Origin: Saccharina japonica
Taxonomy: Eukaryota; Sar; Phaeophyceae; Laminariales; Laminariaceae
Direction of reading: 5' to 3'
Assembly (NCBI GenBank): GCA_008828725.1
Contig: MEHQ01000481.1
Span: 643,458-707,457 of the forward strand
DNA: 64,000 nt
Below are positions 57,279 through 64,000 of this stretch, one piece after another; position 1 is the stretch's first letter; every line of letters starts with the position of its first letter. Below the pieces are notes generated by a model. The model made no database searches and was not told the origin of the DNA. It saw only the letters and a program-made list of their open reading frames with translations. The position numbers were made by a program, and so were the translations under genes.

Positions 57279-58187
57279 ATGGAATTCCCGTCAAATTCGG
57301 AAGAATTGCAACTCTCGTCAAGCAGAACGGGCTCAGAGCCCCCTGCCCCCCTTGGTTCCAGAGAGAAACCATCGGGCGCAGTAAGAGAACCTTCTGGCCA
57401 TTTTTCGCCTTCGAGCGATGGTGTCACCGAGCCAGTATACGTGGGATCGGACTCGTCTCGTGCACCAGGGGCCCGGTGTTCTCAGAGAAGTACACTGCCG
57501 CCCCCCCATACCGCTATAGCGGCCACCGGCGGTTCGGCACCGGCGGTCTTTGACCCTACCCTCGAGTACTCAACGGAGCAGGCGGTGCTGTTCTGGCAAC
57601 CCCCCTCCTATTTTTCACAGTGGTCCCCCTCGTCCTTTGTCGTTGACGACGTCTCATATTCCTGCGCGGAGCAGTGTATGATGGCTGAAAAGGCTCGCCT
57701 TTTTCACGACCACGACGCAGCGGCTCGGATGATGTCCTCACCGGACCCGCGCGAGCACAAACGCATCGGTCGAGCCGTGCGTAACTTCGACGGCGGCACC
57801 TGGGACCGCGTTCGGGAAGACGCCGTCCTTGCAGGCACTTTTGCCAAGCTCACGCAAAACTCGGCAATGAAACAGCACCTTATGAGCCCTGGCTCCAAGC
57901 TTTTGGCGGAAGCCAGCCCTTTTGACACCGGTTGGGGCATCGGTCTCCGGGCGGACAACCCCGAGGCCCAAGATCCCCGGTGGTGGCAAGGGAAGAATTT
58001 GCTCGGGAAAGCTCTTTCCGCCGTCCGCGACACTATTCGCGCAAGCGAGGCCGGGTTGGCACACCCCGCCTCCTCTCATCAATTTTGCACTCCCTCCTCG
58101 CCCGACGGAATTCATGATATCTCTCTAGCGCCGCATCGCCCACGGGCGATGGCCCGCGCTTGCCCGGGTCCTCCTACGGAGTTTTAG
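57279..58187 (+). CDS. NADAR (YbiA/DUF1768) domain ORF upstream of gypsy pol
   Basis: From the ATG at 57279 this is a protein of 302 residues ending at TAG 58185. The frame is open upstream to 56955 but has no other ATG. Residues 1-100 are Ser/Pro-rich and unstructured. Residues 104-254 form a NADAR domain: YFSQWSPSSF, the S-C-A-E-Q-C-M-M-A-E-K-A-R-L-F helix, PDPREHKRIGRAV, F-A-K-L-T-Q-N-S, LLAEASPFDTGWGIGL, W-x-G-K-N-L-L-G-K-A-L-x-x-V-R. The conserved Glu (131) and Asp (216) positions are present. NADAR proteins cleave N-glycosidic bonds of ribosylated compounds, and some remove ADP-ribose from guanine in nucleic acid. The frame continues through the TAG straight into the protease-RT frame, so it occupies the gag position. 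Its function in the element is unknown. Confidence 0.8.
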   Translation: MEFPSNSEELQLSSSRTGSEPPAPLGSREKPSGAVREPSGHFSPSSDGVTEPVYVGSDSSRAPGARCSQRSTLPPPHTAIAATGGSAPAVFDPTLEYSTEQAVLFWQPPSYFSQWSPSSFVVDDVSYSCAEQCMMAEKARLFHDHDAAARMMSSPDPREHKRIGRAVRNFDGGTWDRVREDAVLAGTFAKLTQNSAMKQHLMSPGSKLLAEASPFDTGWGIGLRADNPEAQDPRWWQGKNLLGKALSAVRDTIRASEAGLAHPASSHQFCTPSSPDGIHDISLAPHRPRAMARACPGPPTEF

Positions 58188-60284
58188 ACCTACTTTTCTG
58201 ACGCGCCAGCTGATCACAGCTCCGAGGTCTTGGCCGTCGCACCTGGTGTTGACCCCTCCCTCGCGCTGCCAGAACAAAGCCTCTGCCTCGTCGGGGGCAC
58301 CATTACCCTCGATGACGCATATTTTACCACCAAAATCGCGATCCACAGTGGAGCAGGCGTTCTCGCGCCTTTTGGTTGCGTCGCTTTTCTTGATCCCGGC
58401 TCCCCACAAACCTTCATCAGGCGCGACGTACTGGACCGCATGCTCTCCGTTGGGGCGGCGTCGCCCGCGTGCGAGCAGAAAGGCGTCTCGCGATCTTGGG
58501 GAGGGTTTGGCGGCCCCCTCCGAACTTCGACGAGCATACGTCTGAGCGTCCAGTTTTTCCGAATAGATGAGCCTACGTGCTCCCTCGCAGTTTGGGCCTG
58601 TGTGGTTCCCCCTTCGGTGATGCGGCACGCGGTGCTGCTAGGCCGCGACAGCTGGATGCGTTTTAATCGCCGCTCCTACCGCTCCTTGCCGCCCCGCGAG
58701 TCGCATCTCCGAGTCTTCGGTGAGCTGGAGCTTGTTCACCACGCTTCGACAGGCGTACCGGTTTACGCCATAGACCCCGTCGCTTCAGGTGGAGGCTTCC
58801 ACCTCCGCTACGACGGCGCAACGGGCGCCACCCTGTCCGATGAATCACAGCTACTCGCAGTCAACTTGGTACGCAGCAATGGATTCCTGGCGCTCACTGG
58901 GCACTACCTGGTCGATATTTTACCCCAGCCCGATTTCCCCCCAGTTGAGGAGCACTTTGTCACCTCCGGACGACAAGTTCTCCCCCTCGTTGGGGTTGCA
59001 GATCTTGAGCCTGGCGACCTCCTCAGTGTCGCCCACGCTCCACTCATGAGCATCCCATTGGGCGCTCTGCAGCACCGCCCAGCGTTACCTGAGGTGTCTC
59101 CGGTCTCTGCTGTAACGGCGCCACCCTCCGCGCCAGTGACACCCCCGGCCTCGCCGTCGCCGGCCCTGCTTGAACGCTTGACACCGGAACAGCGCTCTTC
59201 GTTCCTGCGCGTCTGGGCGCGCCTCCCTCAGCATCTGCGAGCAGTGACGTTTGATCTCCACGGCCCAGACTGGACCCCGGCAGCCATCGAGCAGCTGGGG
59301 GACGTCCTGTGCGAATTTCCTGACGTTTCCTCCAAGTCCAAGACGGATTTTGGTTCCTGCTCCCTGATGCCTTTCGTGATTACGGTCCCGGAAGGTAGCG
59401 CGCCGGTCACGTCCAGACCACACCGCATAAATCCCATCATGGCCAAGGAAGTGGAAGCCACTCTAAATCAGGACCTTGCGGCAGGGCTGATTCAGCACTC
59501 GACTCCTCCGTATTCGAGCCCGCTGGTGGTCATCCCGAAGAAGACTGGAGGCGTTCGGATCACTGTCAACTACAAAAAGCTCAACCAGATCAGCACCCTC
59601 AGCCAGCTGCCCATCCCCCGTGTGGATCAAGTCCTCGACTCTTTGGGGAAAGGCCGGGTGTTTTCCCTATTTGATTTGGTTTCTTCGTTCCACCAGATCA
59701 CCGCGCACAAGGACACTGTTTCTCTTACAGCTTTTTGCACTCCCACGGGCCTCTATGAGTGGCTCGTCATGCCCCAAGGCAGCAGTGCTTCGCCGGGCTG
59801 GTTCGTCAAAGTGATCAACGAAGTTATCAAGGGATTGGGGCAAGTGGCAGCCTACCTCGACGACGTGATTGTCTTCGACTCCGACCCCGTGTCCCACGTC
59901 AAGACGATACGGGCTCTCTTCGAGCGGCTGCGCAAGCATAACCTCAAGTTCTCCCCCTCCAAGGCACGCCTGGGTGCTACGGATGCTGATTTTCTGGGCC
60001 ACTCCATCTTGCCCGCGGGTGTGCGTCCAAACGCAGACAAAATGTCAGCCTTGACGAAAATGCCCATGCCCCGGAACATCAAGCAGGTCCACGCCCTGAT
60101 GGGCGGAATAGGGTACTATCGCAAATTCCTGCCTGACCTGTCAAAGCGAACCCGACCGATCACCACCCTCCTTCGGAAGGGGGTCGAGTTCGTCTTCACG
60201 CCACCGATGGAGGTCATCGTACGCGAGATTCTCGCTGAACTCGCCCCCCCCCCATTTTGGTCTTCCCCGACTGGGAGGCTGTAG
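58188..60284 (+). CDS. Gypsy Pol, part 1: aspartic protease and reverse transcriptase
   Basis: The frame is continuous with the NADAR ORF apart from the TAG at 58185; it has no ATG near its start, so it must be reached by read-through, splicing or another route. The protease has FLDPGSPQTF (58386 onward), where DPG replaces the usual D-[ST]-G, and the second flap-strand motif AVLLGRDSW. A linker (DLEPGDLL; LTPEQRSSFLRVWARLPQHL) leads to the RT: RPHRINPIMAKEVE, PYSSPLVVIPKK, VNYKKLNQ, FDLVSSFHQI, MPQGSSASPGWF, AAYLDDVIVF (59850-59879, catalytic Y-L-D-D), FLGH and the Ty3 connection GGIGYYRKFLPDL. The frame runs out past the poly-C at 60245, where RNase H continues in another frame. The DPG triad may reduce protease activity (inference). 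Confidence 0.85.
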   Translation, partial: TYFSDAPADHSSEVLAVAPGVDPSLALPEQSLCLVGGTITLDDAYFTTKIAIHSGAGVLAPFGCVAFLDPGSPQTFIRRDVLDRMLSVGAASPACEQKGVSRSWGGFGGPLRTSTSIRLSVQFFRIDEPTCSLAVWACVVPPSVMRHAVLLGRDSWMRFNRRSYRSLPPRESHLRVFGELELVHHASTGVPVYAIDPVASGGGFHLRYDGATGATLSDESQLLAVNLVRSNGFLALTGHYLVDILPQPDFPPVEEHFVTSGRQVLPLVGVADLEPGDLLSVAHAPLMSIPLGALQHRPALPEVSPVSAVTAPPSAPVTPPASPSPALLERLTPEQRSSFLRVWARLPQHLRAVTFDLHGPDWTPAAIEQLGDVLCEFPDVSSKSKTDFGSCSLMPFVITVPEGSAPVTSRPHRINPIMAKEVEATLNQDLAAGLIQHSTPPYSSPLVVIPKKTGGVRITVNYKKLNQISTLSQLPIPRVDQVLDSLGKGRVFSLFDLVSSFHQITAHKDTVSLTAFCTPTGLYEWLVMPQGSSASPGWFVKVINEVIKGLGQVAAYLDDVIVFDSDPVSHVKTIRALFERLRKHNLKFSPSKARLGATDADFLGHSILPAGVRPNADKMSALTKMPMPRNIKQVHALMGGIGYYRKFLPDLSKRTRPITTLLRKGVEFVFTPPMEVIVREILAELAPPPFWSSPTGRL

Positions 60285-62410
60285 CCGACGGCTCCCGCCC
60301 CTTCCACATATACTGTGATGCCAGCATCGACGGTTATGGTGCCGCCCTCGAACAAGAACAGCCTGACGGCTGTGTGCGGCCCATCGCCTACATTAGCCGG
60401 GGCACCCTCGACTCCGAGAGGCACTGGACACCTCTGGACTTGGAAGCGGGCAGCATCGTCTGGGCCATCAAGCGACTTAGAAGGTACCTGTGGGGTATGC
60501 AGTTCCTCATTCTTTCGGACCACAAGGCTCTCGAGAGCATCGGCAAGGTAAGAGACCACAACCCTCGCATACAGCGATGGCTTGAGTTCCTCACCGCGTT
60601 CGACTTCATACTCAAGTACCGCAAAGGCAGCGCCAACGGAAATGCTGACTTTCTGTCCCGCTTGCCGGAACCAGCCACGGAACACGACCGGAGTGGGTCT
60701 TGCAGCCTCACCCCTGCCGAGGACAATGACATCTTCCTCATCCGAGCTTGCGGGCTCGTCACCCGCTCTTCACCAACCCCTGGCGTCGGCTTAGGTGGGC
60801 TGGTGCCCGAGCCCCATAGTGGGGTTTTGGGTGGGCTACCCTTCACCTCCTCCGATTTTCGCGATTTTCGCACACACGGGCCACGTATGAGGATTGACGA
60901 CCTCTCTGCTCCTTCGGGGAGATTCGTCGCTCGTGTATCTGCTTCCGTCGCCACCGTCGATAGCCGTCCGGCCCGTGGGGAATTTTCACCTGCCGCCAAC
61001 ACCGCTTTCACCTCGGTTTTTGCGGTACCCTTAGAGGGCGGCACGGGCTCTGCAGAAGCCCCCGCTGAGGTGACAACGTTCGCCCAGCATGCTCCTCTCC
61101 CGACGAGCACTCCACAGGGAGCTGATTCCGCCGCGATCACAGATCCGGCCGCGTCCGCCCCTTCGCCGTCCGACAAACCGGCGCCTCTGACGGTTTTGCC
61201 GCCCTCGGGCCGCATTTCCACCAGGACGCGTCGAAGAACAGCCGCTGCCACGGGCGCCGCACCGCCTGCTGTTGACTATGGTTTTGGGCCCGGCGGGGCC
61301 CCTCAACCAGTTGCCCGGCGGGCTACCCCCCCGCCGCGAGCCCCTCGGCCACGACCGCCTTCGGCCGTCGTCATGGCCCCCGCTCCGGCCGCCTCGCCTG
61401 TCCAGACGGTACCCATTCCGTCCGACCGCGACTTCGTCGAGCCTGACGGGACTCCTCTTTTAAGACTTCCGACGCCCGCTGGCATACCGTCCGTCGCAGA
61501 GACGGAAATGGGTGCCCTCAATGCAGCTGCCGAACTACAGTTCAGTGATTCCGCAGCGCGCTACTCGCAAGCCGACTGGGCCCGGGAGCAACAGGCCGAG
61601 CCCGCGTACCACGCCGCCATACGCTACATTATTTTCGGCCGGCCTGACGCCTTGCCAGCCGACTTTTTGTCCTGTCTTCCCTCACACCAACGCTCCTCCT
61701 TCTCGGAGGTACAGGAACTGGCTGGCAAAGGGCAACTGCACACAACCGACGACGGGCTTGTCCTCCTTGTTCGACGGCCGTCTCCACCCTTAGCGCCTGA
61801 CGCCACGCGCTCGGTGGGCCGAACAGCCTGCTTGTTGAACGACGAGCCCCTGCGCATTTACGTGCCGCTGCTCATGCACCCCTGGGTCATGCGGGCCTGC
61901 CATTCCACAGCTTCCTACCACCTGGGAACCGCACGCACCCTGCGTATGCTCGAACGTTTTTACTGGTGGATCGGTATGAACATCTGCACCAGGTGGTGGC
62001 TACGCCACTGCTTGAAGTGCCAAGCGCGCAAAACCTCGCGGCTGACGGTCCGATGGCCCGTCATATCGATGCCCCTGCCTGAAGGGCCCGGCATCGCTGT
62101 CAGCGTCGACTACTTCGGCCCCCTTCCGACCACGCTCCGAGGCAACACTTACATCTTGCTCTTCACTGACCGCTTCAGTCGCCGCGCCGACATGTTCGCC
62201 GTCACCGCCGCCGAATTCACCGCTGAGGGCACGGCCAACATCCTCATCAACAACTATATCCCCCTCTGGGGATGCCCCCGCAGCATACTCTCGGACAATG
62301 GCCTCCAATTCTGCTCGAAGCTTTCGCACGTCGTCTATCGGCTTCTCGGAGTTCGAAAAATCGCCACGAGCTCCTACCACCCTAACGGCAACGGTGGGGT
62401 GGAACGGTAA
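60257..62410 (+). CDS. Gypsy Pol, part 2: RNase H and integrase
   Basis: The frame picks up directly after the poly-C run. RNase H: YCDASIDGYGAAL, ISRGTLDSERHWTPLDLEAG, LILSDHKALESI, GSANGNADFLSRL. An unusually long Ala/Pro/Ser/Thr-rich linker of about 330 residues follows (TRTRRRTAAATGAAPPAVDY; ADWAREQQAEPAYHAAIRYI). The integrase has a zinc-binding end (CHSTASYH...HCLKCQ), the core Asp residues in VSVDYFGPL and ILSDNGLQF, and the catalytic Glu in NGNGGVER. A stop appears one codon later, where the next frame carries on, so a single base seems to be missing. The Asp/Asp/Glu set itself is intact. Confidence 0.85.
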   Translation: MVFPDWEAVADGSRPFHIYCDASIDGYGAALEQEQPDGCVRPIAYISRGTLDSERHWTPLDLEAGSIVWAIKRLRRYLWGMQFLILSDHKALESIGKVRDHNPRIQRWLEFLTAFDFILKYRKGSANGNADFLSRLPEPATEHDRSGSCSLTPAEDNDIFLIRACGLVTRSSPTPGVGLGGLVPEPHSGVLGGLPFTSSDFRDFRTHGPRMRIDDLSAPSGRFVARVSASVATVDSRPARGEFSPAANTAFTSVFAVPLEGGTGSAEAPAEVTTFAQHAPLPTSTPQGADSAAITDPAASAPSPSDKPAPLTVLPPSGRISTRTRRRTAAATGAAPPAVDYGFGPGGAPQPVARRATPPPRAPRPRPPSAVVMAPAPAASPVQTVPIPSDRDFVEPDGTPLLRLPTPAGIPSVAETEMGALNAAAELQFSDSAARYSQADWAREQQAEPAYHAAIRYIIFGRPDALPADFLSCLPSHQRSSFSEVQELAGKGQLHTTDDGLVLLVRRPSPPLAPDATRSVGRTACLLNDEPLRIYVPLLMHPWVMRACHSTASYHLGTARTLRMLERFYWWIGMNICTRWWLRHCLKCQARKTSRLTVRWPVISMPLPEGPGIAVSVDYFGPLPTTLRGNTYILLFTDRFSRRADMFAVTAAEFTAEGTANILINNYIPLWGCPRSILSDNGLQFCSKLSHVVYRLLGVRKIATSSYHPNGNGGVER

Positions 62411-62980
62411 ATCACACGATGGCGCAGATGTTGGCGATGGTCGTCAACGAGCAACAGAACAACTGGGATGAACAGCTCCCCCACGTCGAATTTGCGTACA
62501 ACAATTCGGTCAGCGCCGCCACGGGTTTGGCTCCCAACGAGGTCCACATGGGTCGGCTCCCTCGCCTTCCTCTCACGATTTTTGAGCGCGCGGGCGTCGC
62601 CGGCCACCAGAAGTTGGCCCGCGACCACCTCGCGTACTGCGACTTGGCGACGGACCGCCAGCAGCGCGCGTACGACATCGTTCGCGAACACCACGCCCTC
62701 ACGGTTGCTCGCGTGAACCGGCGCAACTCCGCCCTCTCCGACGCCTTGCGTCCGGTCCCCAAATTCATCACTGGCGGCTGGGCGTAGGTGTACAATACGG
62801 CAGCCACCATTCGTCAGGGGGCCAAGACAGACACGGACGCCAAGGTTCTCAAGGTCAAGCTGTCACTGAACTGGACGGGGCCCTACAAAAGTCCTTGCAG
62901 TCGGCCCCTGCTCCTCCGCGGACACCCCAGACAAATCTCCTCTCGGGGCTAAGCTCCTATATCTGGACCTACCCTCCGAC
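62411..62980 (+). pseudogene. Integrase C-terminal segment, interrupted
   Basis: The frame resumes as MAQMLAMVVNEQQNNWDEQL and HVEFAYNNSVSAATGLAPNE, the typical region after the catalytic Glu. It is stopped by TAG at 62785 in GGWA-stop-VYNTAATIRQG, at a place where Trp is usual in related elements (knowledge of the family). It continues in frame to LSLNWTGPYK, after which an extra base in an A run shifts the frame again. The pieces are collinear, so the breaks are few and local. Confidence 0.7.
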
Positions 62981-63763
62981 ATGCCCGGCGCTGATGCTCG
63001 CAAGCGCGTGTCGGTACAGCGCTGCAAGCCCTGTGCCAACCCCCACGACCACGGCGACATGCCAAAGTATTTGCCTGCGGGGTTGACGCAATACGTCCTC
63101 AACAACTTCTCCAAGAAATCCCCCCCTTACCACGTCACCGAGGACGACGTTTCCACTCCTCTCCAACGTCTCGAAGTGGAGAAAATGACGGGACACCAGT
63201 CGGTTCGGGGCAGAGGTGGTGTCATCGCGGTGATGTACGAGACACACTGGGCGGGACTGTCTCGCCCGTTTTGGGAACGGGAAATGGATCTCCGACTCTC
63301 TCGCCGGGAAATTTTGCGATACTGGGCCGGCACCCCAAACCAGCACCGCCAAACCAACCGCCTGTACCGTCGAATGAGGATTGGCGCTGCCCAACGGGAG
63401 CTTTCTCGGAGTAACGGCGAACGGTTCCTGGCCCTCGGCTATGGTTGTGTACCGCACGCCGAATGGCTTCGCCGGTACAGTGTCACCGTGCTTCCCAACG
63501 GGGCCCACTTCTGGTACAAAGGCGACGACGGTCTGTGGTGGCTCGGGAAAATCAGCGCGACTACACCAACGAACGGAGTTTACTTCGTTCGATTATTGGA
63601 TGACCCAGGACCGATCAAGCTTCCTCTTTCTCCGGCGCGCTACACGACTTCAACAGGAGCTGTACGAGGTTCTTGGTGTCTACAAGTACACTTAGCTAGC
63701 GCGTTTACGCGGGGGGTTCAGCGTAACGTAGATGAATCACGAGGCGCAGCAGTGGACAGCTGA
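62981..63763 (+). CDS. Gypsy Pol C-terminus: chromo-like and Tudor-like domains
   Basis: This 260-codon frame contains RCKPCANPHDHGDMPKYLPA, then a chromo-like segment with LEVEKMTGHQSVRGRGGVIA and VMYETHWAGL and helix-like FWEREMDLRLSRREILRYW. It ends with LPNGAHFWYKGDDGLWWLGK followed by ISATTPTNGVYFVRLLDDPG, which resembles a small Tudor/SH3-like barrel. Chromo-type tails in Ty3 elements (chromoviruses) direct integration to marked chromatin. A second barrel after it would be an added reader; that role is inference. The element's coding capacity ends at TGA 63761. Confidence 0.7.
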   Translation: MPGADARKRVSVQRCKPCANPHDHGDMPKYLPAGLTQYVLNNFSKKSPPYHVTEDDVSTPLQRLEVEKMTGHQSVRGRGGVIAVMYETHWAGLSRPFWEREMDLRLSRREILRYWAGTPNQHRQTNRLYRRMRIGAAQRELSRSNGERFLALGYGCVPHAEWLRRYSVTVLPNGAHFWYKGDDGLWWLGKISATTPTNGVYFVRLLDDPGPIKLPLSPARYTTSTGAVRGSWCLQVHLASAFTRGVQRNVDESRGAAVDS

Positions 63764-64000
63764 ATTTTTCGCGTCGCCGCTGCGCTCGATTCTTTTCTCA
63801 TGTTGTTTCAGGGGATTGGGGCGGAACCTCTTTGTAGTTTGTATTTGCGACGTTTTCCGAGTTTTCGGTTCGGACTGTTTTCCTTCTCAGTATCGCCTAC
63901 CACTCTCTGCTATTTTTCTGGGGCGGATTTGGGGGTAGTTTTAGCGTAATTCGTCCTGCCGACCCCCCCCCGCTCAATGCCGGGGCGGGTCTGGATAATC
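63764..64000. other. 3' non-coding end of the gypsy element, possibly start of the 3' LTR
   Basis: Pyrimidine-rich and G-rich sequence follows the pol stop. It could contain the polypurine tract and the beginning of an LTR, but the window ends before a boundary or a duplicate can be seen. Confidence 0.3.

Larger units (their letters stand above)
57279..63763 (+). mobile_element. Ty3/gypsy retroelement body with chromo-like tail
   Basis: The order is NADAR ORF, TAG, aspartic protease, reverse transcriptase, RNase H, long linker, integrase, then chromo-like and Tudor-like domains, all on the plus strand. Protease before RT, and integrase after RNase H, define the Ty3/gypsy order. The coding path is broken at C-run 60245-60254, near 62407 (G run), by TAG at 62785, and near 62889 (A run). 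Flanking LTRs were not identified: the right side runs into the window end and nothing at 63764-64000 recurs upstream in what I could compare. Confidence 0.8.

Noticed and set aside
58185..62787. Reassignment of TAG to an amino acid in this organism
   Set aside because: HSF and gene B, the best host genes here, appear to use TAG as their normal stop.

Overview
This window looks like nuclear DNA from a eukaryote with a repeat-rich genome and long introns. Apart from transposon ORFs it has no long uninterrupted ORFs and no sign of operons. Its few host-like genes are split into exons with clean GT-AG signals. A photosynthetic stramenopile (brown-alga-like) is my best guess, from the long spliceosomal introns, a heat-shock-factor gene, a Ty3/gypsy element with chromo-like and Tudor-like tails, and an endonuclease-type non-LTR element. 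This assignment is only moderate and rests on no database search.

Host genes. (1) Gene A (+) has exons at 3284-3583 and 9195-9512. Gene B (-) has exons at 35245-34688 and 15120-14758. They are tail to tail and look like paralogues: each first exon ends in an R-(x)-V-x-F-N-[DE] motif, each has a phase-0 intron at the same place, and each second exon carries I-E-[ST]-x-x-x-E-R, then KREAF, then C-x-C-x-x-C. (2) A partial heat-shock transcription factor (-) has exons at 46465-46274, 45536-45136 and 44587-44114; these hold the C-terminal half of the DNA-binding domain, the HR-A/B coiled coil and the C-terminal region.

Repeats. The long introns of genes A and B are full of small inverted-repeat elements (at least five families, several with apparent TA target duplications), tRNA-like SINEs, minisatellites of 10, 15 and about 70 bp, and a 6.6-kb near-perfect palindrome (25133-31771) centred exactly on a single N at 28452. 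A third, direct copy of the inner palindrome sequence lies at 22897-24826.

Mobile elements. A non-LTR retroelement family whose C-terminal part has a CCHC knuckle followed by a restriction-like-endonuclease-like domain is present as one long intact ORF (36456-37736, -), one copy with a nonsense codon (52132-53295, +) and three 3'-end fragments. A Ty3/gypsy element fills 57.3-63.8 kb. In the place where gag is expected, its pol is preceded, in the same frame and across a single TAG, by an ORF with a NADAR (YbiA/DUF1768) domain. A decayed relative of this element lies at 39314-41133 (-).

Most likely novel items: the NADAR-TAG-protease-RT arrangement; the paired A/B gene family with a conserved intron; and the palindrome with an N at its axis, lying inside the inferred 19.6-kb intron of gene B.
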